Source of the DNA: Baffinella frigidus
Taxonomy: Eukaryota > Cryptophyceae > Cryptomonadales > Baffinellaceae
Assembly: GCA_026770585.1 (NCBI GenBank)
Contig: MU646327.1
Span: 957,524 to 1,003,314 of the forward strand
Direction: 5' to 3'
DNA: 45,791 nt
Made by a program: the position numbers and the translations under genes. The notes under the pieces were generated by a model that ran no database searches, was not told the origin of the DNA, and saw only the letters and a list, made by a program, of their open reading frames with translations. This document shows positions 29,368 to 40,000 of this stretch, in pieces; within the stretch, counting starts at the first letter, position 1, and each line of letters begins with the position of its first letter.

Positions 29368-32300
29368 TCAGAAGACGCCCGGGGAGTGTTCCGGGTGGAC
29401 ATTGAGCGCCTTGACCGCGGAGCGCGAGGGCGTCGCGTGCCCTCCGTACGAGGCTCCTGCGCGCGCCGGCGTCGGCGGGAGCGACGGCGTGCGCTGCCGG
29501 TTGTCTGCCACCCCCGAGACACCCCGCCCCGTTCAGACTCAGAGGGGCACGCGTTTCCTTCCGTGAGAAGGAACCGCCGGCAGCGATGTTTTTGTCTGCC
29601 GCCCCCCCCGTCCCGTCCAGCGCCCCGCCCCAAGCACTCGCAAAACCTACAGGGGTACCTCACTATTGAGAAACCGCCCCCCGCCTCGCCCCATCACTCG
29701 CGCATCGCTGCCGCCGTTTCTTACGTGTACCCCTCTAGGCCCGAGACATCGCTGCCCCGACCGTGAGTGTCTGTGCATGCACCACTGTCTCGTTCCGCGC
29801 CTCGCCCCAGCACTCGCAAGCCGCATCGCTGCCCGTCATTTCTTACGCGTACTCTCTATGGTCTCGCTGCCCTGGACATCCTTCAGGTCCTATCCCTTGA
29901 GTGGCGAGTAGGCTCATACGCCCTACAGTAGGGTCCTAGGACCTGCCTAGGACCTCTTGCGGGTCAAATTTGACCAGCTCGCCACGTAAGGGATAGGTTT
30001 TTTGCGCTTCCAACATAGGCGGAGACTGGAACTGGTGCTGCAGAAAGGCCGTGCTTCCTTTCGGAACACTGCGCTTTCCGCGGTGGTGCTGACTGGTCAA
30101 TACACGGTGGCGTCCCGCGTTTGTTGGAGGAGATATTCAAGGCACGCGAGTGTCTAGCTCTGCCTCACTCGCGTTCACCGACTATCCTCAAGTTAACATG
30201 CTGGGTGCGCGGTAACAAACCGTCAATTTTGGAGCTGAATGGAGCCCAGACTCACAAAATTGGTAAGCCCACATAGACTGAGACAGAGCTAGGACAATTC
30301 CTCCACTGTTGAAAGCGCTGGAGTGTGAGTGTTGAGGAGGGCGAAGGAAGGAACCGAGGTGCTGGAATGGTTTTGTGAGGACCGAGTCTAGGACGAGTCC
30401 GCTCCGGTCTGTGCTCACACGTGAGTGAAAGACCATCAAACAGCAAAGGGTGTGCGTTCACAGGTTTGGGGTCTAGGAAAGTACCCATATGCTGGAGTTT
30501 CAGCTCGATGGCGAAGACCTTCTGCTCCACCGTCTCCAGCCGCTCCCTGCATTCGGCATCACACGTGTCACCATCCGAATCATGACACGCGCGACCATCA
30601 GAATAGTCAGAGGGACACGCAACCTCTGCACCTGCGCTCCACCGTTTCGAGTCGCTCCCTGCATCACACGCGTCACCACCAGAATACTGACCATCTTCTG
30701 CCGCTCGCTGCATCCGTCACCACACCGATGCAACCCTGCCTCCAATACAAAGAACCCGCACACCTTCTGTTCCACCGTCTCCAGCCGCTCCCTGCCATCA
30801 CACGCGACACCAACTGTCAGGACCTAGTCCAGGACGAGCCCGCCTCGGGTCTTTAGGTCGACTGTACTTGGAGCAAGCCCCTACAAGGGCTGCATGGCCC
30901 GAGGCGGGCTCGTCCTGGACTAGGTCCTCGCACCATCATAATGCTGCAGAGGGACAAGCAACATCAGTGCCGTATGTTCCACGCCAGCTGCTCCCTGCAG
31001 CGCACGCGCCACCACACCGAAACACGCCGATGACCAGCACACGTGTCCCACTTGTCACCACACCGACACAGTCCTGCCGCCAATACACAGAACTTGCCCC
31101 CCTCTGTGCTGGACCAGAGTAGGGTCCCACCGAACGGCCTACACGGTCCTCCATTAGGTTGGTCTGCTGGACCATGGTAGGGTCCTAACGAAGGACCTAC
31201 AGCTGGGAGGGTGCGGCAGGGCCCTACGCGGGTTCCAATGCACGAGATACCCCTGCGAGCGGGAGGCGTGTTACGCCTCCCATGCCAGTCATTCCCTACA
31301 GGTTACTCGCTCACACGGCCACACGTCGTCTCCGGAAGGGTGATAGGCTGCTAGACATAGGCCTAATCCACACAGCGGGCTACGAAGGGATTTTCGGGCG
31401 GTGGGAGCCCGAGTTTCCGTTACCTTATTCCGTAAGAACCCGCCAATGTCCCTACGGTTTGCCTACCGTAGTGTCCTAGATCTCATCGCGTAGGGGTTAT
31501 TCAAAATCCCTTCGAAGTCCGCTGTGTGGTTAGGATCGTCACGACAGAGACAGTCTTGGAACGGACAAATCCGCCAACTTTCGCGCGGGAAAGAGCCCGG
31601 GGTGCCGACCTGGCCGAGTCGCCGAAGGCCTGGACCATCTGGATGAGGTTGGTCTGCTGCACGGTCATGCGGTCGAAGTGTGAGAGCAGCTGGTCCCACT
31701 GCTCGCGCGACGGCGCGAACCCCATCACCTGCGTCAGGGTTCAGGGTTTAGGGTTCAGGGTTTAGGGATTAGGGTTTAGGGTTTAGGGTTTAGGGTTTAG
31801 GGTTTAGGGTTTAGGGTTTAGGGTTTAGGGTTCATTGTTTAGGGTTTAGGGTTTAGGTTAGGGTTTAGGGTTCAGGGGATGCCAGTCAATCCCTACAGGT
31901 GTTACTCGCACACAAGGCCACGTTTCCGGGAGGTTCCTAGGCACAGGTCTCCTGCAGGATCCTGGAGCCGTGCGGGGCCACTTTCGAGCAACCATTGGAA
32001 CCACTTTCTCACAAGTCCCAACAGAGGAGTGTTCTGGGCGTTGCACACACCCGCGGGTATCCCTCGGAGCAAGTGTGTGCGCGCCAGAGCGGGGCGTCTG
32101 GCACCTACACCCTGCCCTCTTAACTAGGTGTAGCGTTGTTTCCAAGTTTTTCGGGTAGGGTGGAAGGGCGTCAGGAGGGTAGGTATCAGGCTACCGGAAA
32201 AAGGGAATTCAAACTCCCATAGCACGAGGCCGGCCCGTCAAATCATCTCAGTGATCAGGCAAATCCGGACCAGTTGTTTGTCAAGAACGAACTCTCTCTC

Positions 32301-35300
32301 TGGAAGGGCGTGCACCAGCCCCGGCTCCGCGTCACTTTCTCACACTCCCCACGAGTTGAGCGACCTGGGCGTTGCATAACACCAGGCAGCCCTGGTAGCA
32401 AACGAGTGCAAGAACGAGGGGGGCGGGTGAGAGGGCAAGCACCGGCCGGTGGAAAGAGGCCGGCCCTTTAAACCATCTCGGTGATCAGGCGGATCCGGAC
32501 CAGTTGGTTGACAACACATGATTCTCTCTCTCTGAAAGGGCGTGCGCACCGGGCCCGGCTCCGCGGCTCCGGCGCTCGGCACGTGCGGCTTCTCGCTTGC
32601 CGCCGGGTTGTTCCCGCGCTGCAAAACGCCAAGGGGTGTGGGGGTCAGGTTTTAGGGTGTAGGGTCTTGAGGGTTTGGGGGTTGGGGTTAAGGGCGAGAC
32701 GGTCACTGAGAGCGCCTGTCCTCGGCGCAGGGCAGTCTACCGCGTACCGTGCATTCAGGGTTTGGGGTTGAGGATTTAGGGTTTAGGGGTGAGGTTTAGA
32801 GTTTAGGGTTTAGGTAGTGTTCAGTGTTTAGTGTTAAGTGTTAAGTGTTTAGTGTTCACGGTTTAGGGTGTAGGGTTTCGCCCTCCTCGCGTGCTCGCTC
32901 ACCTCCAACCAACCCTTGCAAGTCTAGTGTGTTGGTGACCCCCCCCCAACCCCCCCTCCCGAGTTGTCCCGATTCGCACCGAAAGCAGCGCTTCCCGGTA
33001 CAAATATGCCACGCGAAATAGACTGGGACAGAGCTCGAAGGTGCCGCCCGCCCTCCCAACTGAATTGTTCCCACCAATTCGGTGAGAATAGGCTCTTTTC
33101 CGTTCCAAAGATCACGGATCTGTACCACGAATCAAGTACGTCAACGTAGGGGAGCAGCCAGCAAACCCGCCTGAGGTAGAGCTAGAAACCTGATGCGTTG
33201 CCAGTGCGGTGCCTGCCAGTGCGGTGTGACGTGTGCAGTTGTGGCGTTGTGGTGGGGTGCGTAGACAACCGGATGGGTCTAGCGCTGCCTCGGGCGGGTT
33301 GACTGGCTATTCTTAAGTTGTCATGATGGGTCTTAAGTTGACCTTGGAGGTGGAGAGCGCCTCGATGGTAAGCGCCTCCTGGCGGTTCCCGCCGCGGGAA
33401 GCGTTGGCGCTCGCTTTTTCCTGCAGCGGACGTCAGGGTTTAACTGCACTACGGCAGGGGGCTACACATCATCTCAACACTCGTGTGTGTGTGCGTGTGT
33501 GTGTGTAGGGGGGGGGGTTGAGAGAGAGAAAGAGAGAGAGAGAGGGGGGGGGGGGAGAGAGAGAGAGAAAGAGAGAAAGAGAAAGAGAGAGAGAGAAAGA
33601 CCTGCAGCGGCGTCCGCGTGGGCGTCGCGTCGCCCCCGGAACCCTCCCGCCCCAACGCCCCAGGCGCCTGTCCACGGCAGGTCGTTACTGGGAATTTCAG
33701 GACGCAACGTTTCATTTCGTGTACGTAGCCACCATCGATTTCGCAGCTACTCGTCCTTTCCATGTCCGATTCAAATACAAAATTTGGGATCCGGGTACAT
33801 TTTTTTAGAAAAGACTTGTTGTAGCTGAAATTCCGGCTTACGTCCTGGCGTGGCATGCAGAAAGCTCAAGTTAGAGACGTCTCCCCCGGGCACCTCCCGC
33901 CCCGACGCCCCGGGCGCCTGTCATGCAGAAACCGTCCAAATGAGTCGCGACTGAGTACAAAATCAATAATTAAAAACACTGTAGGCCTGTGAAAGACCTG
34001 GAATTGCTTTTACAATCGGTTCAGTGCTGGGAAGTCCCTCGTTGACAAGCACCTTGAGGTGGTCGCTAACGTACGCGTTTGACGTTGAAGCGCTTGCGGG
34101 AAAACTTGTGGCCGATTTCAAGAAGAAACTTTTTCAGAAATCGAGATTTTTTACCAGGATGTAAACGGTCCATCTAAACGATTCTCGTACAATTCTGAGA
34201 AAAAAAATCTTCGGAAAATCGGGCAAGTTTTCTCGCAAGCGCTCTACCTGGTTCTCCGCGTCGTCGTCCTCGACGGCTTCCTGCTCCGCCTCCTCCACCA
34301 CGGGGGTGCGCGCGCCCTGCGGAGAGGGGCGCGAGGGGTTTGTTTTGCTTCGTGGAGAGAGAGGGAGGGAGAGAGGGTGCGAGAGAGGGTGCGAGAGAGC
34401 GAGAGTGTGAGCGACAGAGCGAGAGTGTGAGCGAAAAAGAGAGAGGGAGCGAGAGCGAGCGGGAGAGCGGGAGAGAGAAGCAGACCTTCGAGACGGATGT
34501 GGAGAGGGCTACAGGGATGTTGTGAACGCCATCCTTGGTCTTCCACAGCTGGATCACCTGGTGTAGGGTTTAGGGTTCAGGGTTTAGGGTTTAGGGTTTA
34601 GGGTTTAGGGTTTAGGGTTTAGGGTTTAGGGTGTGGGGTTTAGGATTCAGGGAGTGGGGCTTAGGGTTGAGGGTTGAGGGAGTGAAGTGCAGGGTGCAGG
34701 GGTTGGGGTACAGGAGCTGCCTCTCTGAGAACTGTACCACACCTGCTCCGCCTAGCTCTTAACATCTCGCCATAAAAGAATTTCAGATGCCCTTTTGTCC
34801 CGCGGTAGGGTAGTGGGTGAAGTGGGCGAAGCGGCGGGAGGAGCGGGGATGTGGGGTGGCAGGCACGAAGGTGTGAGGTTGCTAACGCTGCGCTACGTGG
34901 ACAGAGGGGGCCTCTTGTAGAGTAACGGTGGCACAACTATGGCAAGCACGTTTTTAATCAGGCAGGACTAGTAGAGAGCGAGAAAGAGAGTAGGGAGAGA
35001 GAGCGAGCGAGAGAGGGAGGGAGGGGGGGGGGGCAGAGAGAGAGAGAGTGAGAGCGAGAGAGAGAACGAGAGAGAGCGAGAGAGGGCTAGCACACCTGGA
35101 CCGCGTGTTCGCGCACGGGCTTCATCTTGTCGAACTTGGCAGTCTCGAGGATGGTGCTGATCGCCTTCTTGTGCTCCGTCAGGATCCCTACATCCATCCG
35201 GTTGATCGCCACTTCCAGCACCTGTAGGGGTTGGGGGTTAGGGTTTCACGTTTTTTGTCAAGCCTTTGACATCCATACCAGTACCACCTCCCGCCCCAAC

Positions 35301-36937
35301 GCGTACCCCTGCTGCGCCCAGGGAATACGTGTCACTCTTGGAGCTTGTTTCGAGAATTCCATAGTTGTGGGATGATAGTTGCTTGGAGACTCCCACAGGC
35401 GTTGGGATGTTTTGACTAGGGTCATGCGCTCAAGGGTTAACGTGTCGCGAGTGTTGACCCACACCACGTTGACAGAGATGCCGTGCATGACTTTTCGCAG
35501 TTGGGTTCGGCAGCCGCACGGTGCCCTCGCGCCAGTCAGTCAGTCCGTCCGTCCGTCCATCAGTCACTGAGTCAGTGAGTCAGCGAGTCAGCGAGTCAGT
35601 GAGTCCGCCAGTCAGTGAGCGGGTGAGTCAGTCAGGCAGTGAGACATGCAGTCAGGCAGTCAGTCAGTCAAGCAGGCAGGCAGAGCTTGAGTGAGTGAGT
35701 GAGTAAGTGAGTGAATAGTCAGGCAGGCAGGCAGGCAGTACGGGGAAGCGTGGTCGGCAGGCGGTCCATCCTCTGCCTCTTCACCAGCTTGCTGATTGCT
35801 CAGCGGCCTCCCACTTCTGTGAATCCCATCATCTGCAAACGTTGGGATGGAAGGGAACGTTGCAACGCTGGGTGCGCGGCTCGGAAAAAATGCGTCAAGA
35901 TTTGGAGGACGCACCTCGATGACCGACTTGCGGGCGTTCCAATCCTGCGAGGCGAAGACACCCTGCAGCCGCTCCATGTACAAGCGCGCCATCTTCGCTG
36001 AAACCCCGTCCGGGCATACCTCCATCTGCCAAAGTGCGTTGGGCGTTGGGCACGGTCCAGGGTTGCACTCACCCTGGCCATGGTCACCCTCCCCACAGAG
36101 ACAAGCCCACGCGCGTGTTCGACAACTGCTGCGGTGGCTAGGTCGGCGGGGGCACAGGTCGCACGTGCGGCTGTGGAGAGGTGGGTGGTGGGTGGGGGGA
36201 ACCATGTTGGCGACGGCGATGAGCAGCTCCTTGCGGCCCTGGAACTGGTTGTTGCCGAGGATCGCAATGATGCGCGTCGTGAGCTTCTCGAGGTGGCCCT
36301 TGACGGCCGGGCCGGAGCAGAAGATGACGTGCGCCAGCGCCAGCGCGCACCCCTGCTGGGAGAACTCCTCGGCCGACTCCATTGTCTGGAGCAGCGGCTT
36401 GAAGAAGACGCCTAGGGTCGGGCCACCCTCGGAGTCGGCGGTGGAGGCGTCGGGGTCGAGCGTGTCGTCGTTGGAGGAGGCGTTGGAACCCCCGTCGCCC
36501 GCGCTGACAAGGACGCGCGCGAGCTCGCCGAAGGCAGTGCCGATGGCATCGCGCACATTGGGATCCTTGTCCTTGGTGCGCTTCACCAAGTTAGCCACGA
36601 CCTTGGCAAGCGACGGCTGAATCCCCGCAAACTGCGTGTTGGCCAGCGTAAAGAACATCTTGGCCACGGCGATGCGCGCAAAAGCACTCTCTTTGGTGTC
36701 GAGCGCAATCAGCGCGCTCGCAACCACCGACGCAAGCGCGACAGGCAGCGGCTCCTCCTCGCAGAGCGCATTGAACTCAGCAACGGCATTGTTCTGTGTG
36801 TCCCGGTCGCAGAGCTTGTTGAGCGACTTGCTCACGCGCGAACGCAGCGCCGTCCTCAACTTATCCAGCTCCAGCTTCGCCTGTTTCGACTCCTTTCCGC
36901 CCCGTGGGGTCAGGAGAGGGAGATCCGTGTCCGCCAT
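29368..36937 (-). CDS. TORTIFOLIA1/SPIRAL2-like microtubule-associated protein
   Basis: Exons in transcript order: 36937-36203, 36025-35915, 35221-35096, 34557-34486, 34316-34248, 33420-33343, 31728-31610, 30546-30485, 29504-29368 (TGA included); about 502 aa, all junctions in frame. N-terminal HEAT/TOG array: SKSLNKLCDRDTQNNAVAEF, KDKDPNVRDAIGTAFGEL, then SQDWNARKSVIE|VLEVAIN and ILETAKFDKMKPVREHAVQ|VIQLWK. The KFDKMKPVR...LWK signature is diagnostic of this plant/algal family. An acidic linker (EEAEQEAVEDDDAENQ) and a C-terminal coiled coil (NLIQMVQAFGDSAR|ERLETVEQKV) follow. Family members bind and stabilise cortical microtubules and minus ends, and affect growth direction; flagellar or cortical roles in an alga are inference. 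The first intron (177 nt) is stop-free and a multiple of three. Introns carry TTTAGGG blocks, CT-rich tracts and several MITEs. Confidence 0.9.
29648..29737. mobile_element. MITE family A, shortened
   Basis: TACAGGGGTACCTCACTATT at left, TTCTTACGTGTACCCCTCTA at right, only 90 bp. The interior is unlike other copies (ctcgccccatcactcgcgca, which recurs at 29808-29835). Confidence 0.65.
29891..29995. mobile_element. MITE family C, copy 4
   Basis: Ends TATCCCTTGAGTGGCGAGTA and GCTCGCCACGTAAGGGATA. Followed at 30005-30065 by a family F fragment (gcggagactggaactggtgc). Confidence 0.88.
30520..31015 (-). repeat. Array of decayed copies of TORTIFOLIA1-like exon 8
   Basis: The exon start (caccgtctccagccgctccc on +) is repeated at about 30528, 30641 and 30773, with a weaker copy near 30978. 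Spacing is 110-200 nt. Copies keep the acceptor-like ctgca on their right side but accumulate substitutions with distance. Confidence 0.85.
30819..30928. mobile_element. Foldback with perfect 31-bp arms
   Basis: 30819-30849 is the exact inverse of 30898-30928 (AGGACCTAGTCCAGGACGAG then CCCGCCTCGGG), with a 48-nt spacer. A piece of the arm (aggacgagcccgc) also occurs at 5507-5519. Confidence 0.9.
31368..31529. mobile_element. MITE family D, copy 2
   Basis: CCACACAGCGGGCTACGAAG...ATTTT and AAAATCCCTTCGAAGTCCGC...TGTGTGG form ~27-bp terminal inverted repeats. Confidence 0.9.
31735..31880 (-). repeat. TTTAGGG heptamer block
   Basis: Nearly pure gggttta repeats, the cleanest telomere-type stretch in the window, ending at the acceptor of TORTIFOLIA1-like exon 7 (sense: ...aaccctgacgcag). 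C-rich on the coding strand. Confidence 0.92.
32640..32880 (-). repeat. Degenerate heptamer block, G-rich on +
   Basis: tagggtttaggggtgaggtt, gtgttaagtgttaagtgttt and similar; inside the same TORTIFOLIA1-like intron as 31735-31880. Confidence 0.8.
33515..33600 (-). repeat. GA/CT microsatellite
   Basis: gagagagaaagagagagaga and poly-G interruption; pyrimidine-rich on the coding strand of the TORTIFOLIA1-like gene. Preceded by (GT)n at 33484-33507. Confidence 0.9.
34338..34482 (-). repeat. CT-rich intron tract before TORTIFOLIA1-like exon 5
   Basis: gagagagggagggagagagg on + is a ~145-nt pyrimidine tract on the sense strand, filling the intron between exons 34557-34486 and 34316-34248. Confidence 0.9.
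34562..34700 (-). repeat. TTTAGGG block before TORTIFOLIA1-like exon 4
   Basis: gggtttagggttcagggttt repeats end at the acceptor of exon 34557-34486 (sense: accctacaccag). Confidence 0.9.
34970..35095 (-). repeat. GA-rich microsatellite after TORTIFOLIA1-like exon 3
   Basis: gagagagcgagcgagagagg-type tract starting at the donor (sense gtgtgctagccctctctc). Confidence 0.9.
35535..35740. repeat. (GTCA)n/(GAGT)n degenerate tetranucleotide array
   Basis: cagtcagtcagtccgtccgt, gagtcagcgagtcagtgagt and caggcaggcaggcag runs in the intron between TORTIFOLIA1-like exons 2 and 3. Confidence 0.9.
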
Positions 36938-37094
36938 GGTCTCTGGACCCGATAATTTTGAATTAAAAAGTTGGGTTGTAAAATCGAAATCTATTCAAAA
37001 GTCATTATTTTGAAAATCCCCTTGATTTTTGTCGAAAGTTGACAAAATAAGCTTTGTTTGTGGACCCCCCCCTCTTCCTTTCAGCTTTTTTGGC
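36938..37094. promoter_or_regulatory. Short divergent promoter region
   Basis: Only 157 bp separate the start codons of the TORTIFOLIA1-like (-) and WDR26-like (+) genes. The stretch is A/T-rich, contrasting with GC-rich coding DNA, with tcaaaagtcattattttgaa and a polypyrimidine stretch (ccccccctcttcctttcag). Probably a shared bidirectional promoter; the ttcag before the + ATG might instead be an acceptor. Confidence 0.5.
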
Positions 37095-40000
37095 ATGGGA
37101 CGCCTTTGCGCACCCGGGGTGGCTCTCCTCGGACTCATTTTCCTGGGTGCTATCTCCGGTAATCCGGGGCGCGGCGCGGCGCCGGCAGCTGTGCGTGCCG
37201 CATGTTCTGGGACGTGCTCGCGCCCCGCGTTGCGCCTGCGGGGCCTTCGGGGAGGGGGCCCACCTGAACAGCTGGAGGACGCGGCCGGAATTCTGGTCGA
37301 GAAGGAGGACGAGGTTGTCAAAATTATGATGCAGGCTCTGGAGGGCATGGGGCTCCTCGAGACGGCGCGCTGCCTCGAGCGCGAGTCTGGGATCTCGCTG
37401 CGAGATGGCCAGGCGGAAAGCGTCTTGGAGCTCGAGCGAGCTGTCCTCGACGGACGTTGGGAGGACGCGTGCGGGATCCTCGAGGGTGCTTCATCCTCGT
37501 GGGGCACCTGCCGCGCCAGGTTCCCCGTGTATCGGCAAATGTACCTGGAGTTGCTCGAGGAAGGTCACCGCGCAGCTGCGGAAAGGTACCCTCTCCACGC
37601 CACCGGTGACGGGGGCCCACCCTGCTCATCCCATCCATGAACCCTGACACCCAACCCTGAACCCTTCACCCTGAACCATGGACCCTGAACCCTAAACCCT
37701 ACACCACAAACCCCAAACCCAAAACCTTGAACACTAAACCTTACACCCTACACCCTCAACCCCAAAAGTGTGAAGCCCCGCATGCCCCCCCCCTCCCCAC
37801 CTCCCTCTTTCAACAGCCCCCCCCCCTCCTTGAAACAAATGCACCGCGCAGGCGCTACGCAGAGCGGCTGGAGCCGGCGGCGCGCAGCAGGCCACTGAAA
37901 CAAATGCCCCGCACAGGTGCTATGTGGATCGGCTGGAGCCAGCGGCGCGCAGCAGGCGGCAGCGCGCCCAGCTCGAAGATCTCGAGGCCCTCCAGGTAAA
38001 CCATACACCCTACACCATAAACTATAAACCATGCGCCATGAACCATAAACCATAAACCAAACACCATAAACCATAAACCATAAACCATAAACCATAAACC
38101 ATAAACCACAAACCATAAACTTTGAGGCCCTGCAGGATCGCCCGACCCTGAACCCTCAACCCGACACCCTAAACCCTGAATCCTACATTCCCAACCCTGG
38201 ACCTTACACCCTATCCTGCAGGATCGCCCGCGGGGGGATATCAGGGATGCTGCCGGGTGGGAAGGGGGGGAGCTTCATGTGCGGATCAAGGTGCGGGTTT
38301 GGGTTTTGGGTTCAGGGTTTAGGTTTTGGGGTTTGGGGTTGGTGGTAGGGGTTTGGGGTTTAGGGTTGGGGTTTGGGGTTAGGGGTTTCGGGTTTGGAGT
38401 TTAGGGTTCAGGGTTTAGAGTTTAGGGTTTAGGGTTTAGGTTTTATGGTTTAGGGTTAGGGGTTTAGGGTTTAGGGTTTAGAGCTCAGTGTTTAGGGTCA
38501 AGGGTTTAGGGTTTAGGGTTTAGGATTTAGGGTGTAGCTACTGAACTCCGCTAGCGTGCCTTTCCAGTCCTTCCTCGGCCCGGATCCACGGTCCTCACGT
38601 GACCGACTTTCAGCCGAATATAAAATTCACAAGGTTATCATCCAAATAGGACAACATCAGCCATTTCGTCTAGAAAAAGATTTTAACGTGGACACCATCA
38701 ACGAAAATAATAAATGAGATTGGTCACGTGATTGCCCTGGATCCGGGCAGAGCAGGGTCTCGAAAGGCAAACTAGCTGTGTTCAGTAGAGGGTTTAGGGT
38801 TTAGGGCTTAGGGCTTAGGGCTTCGGGCGTAGGGCGTAGTGCGTAGGGCTTCGGGCGTAGGGCGTATGGTTTAGGGCTTAGGGCTTAGGGCTTGTGACTT
38901 TTGGCTTAGGGATTGGGGCTTAGGGCGTAGGGCTTAGGGCTTAGGGCTTAGGGCTTAGGGCTTAGGGCTTAGGGCTTAGGGTTTAGGGCTTCGGGCTTAG
39001 GGCTTAGGGTTTACACACACTCCAGACAGCTGTGCCGCCCGTGTCGCAGCGCTGCGGCGCAACCGTCCAGAGATATTCCACCTGGCTTTACCACCGCTTC
39101 TTGGGCTGCTGACTGCTGACTGGCGGAGAATTCATGTTGCAGAAAGTTGACATACACGGTGGTGGTCTGGCCTGGCTTGTAAGTGGTCAAACACCCCTAC
39201 CGAATCCCGCCACAACTGAGATGTAGCCCGGTACACATGACCGGATCGTGGCATACGAGTAAACTACGCTGGCACAGAAGGTGTAGCCATATCATGTATT
39301 TGTTAAGGGCGTATGTGCCTACCGACATTGAAAGATGCTTTTGAAAACAAATTGGGCTTACCTCAAGTACCTCGCAGGTGGTGGGGGGGGGTTAGCACAG
39401 CTGCCTTCCGCCATTTGTACCACGAAACTGTCTAAAAAAGTCATCCAGAGCTAACGCCTTTCGAACCGTAGGTGGTGGAGGAGGTGTTAGCACAGCTGCC
39501 TTCCGCCATCAACCTACCGAAGAATCGCCTCGGCACGCTCCTCGCTCAAGCCCAGTGGTCTCCTCCCGCTCTTCACACGTGAAAGCTTTTCGCAAGCCTA
39601 TACTCTCATATCCTGACCAAAACATGGCGTGGATCCTGCCAGCCGAATGTTGTGAATCTGCACTTCACAACCGGGAAATGAACATTTCTTGCGCGCGACT
39701 GTTTCGCACGCAGAGCGCGTGACCCTGGGACTAAAGCAAACCTCAAATCGCGTAATGGTGATGGGATTGCGTGCAAGCAAAGGCGGTAGGTGAGTGAGCG
39801 TTGGCGATCGGGACGTTGTTCCCCTACACGAAACAGCAGCAAGCCATAAGGCGTGGAAGAGAAACAAGAGCATCGAACAAACACACGCGAATCCAAAGAA
39901 AGGAGAGAATGGAGTGAAAACAGAGAGACCCGCGACGGGGTCCGCGCTGAAGCCTCAGGAGTCAATCCGAACACCTTAACCACGGAGCCACGATTTCAGG

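Noticed and set aside
33487-33828. Glu/Arg-rich 'EREREKERKRERE' frames
   Set aside because: Translation of a GA microsatellite in a TORTIFOLIA1-like intron.
36073-36128. Extra exon between the first two TORTIFOLIA1-like exons
   Set aside because: The splice signals look good, but the 56-nt segment reads into an in-frame stop in the required phase; the direct join 36203|36025 is in frame.
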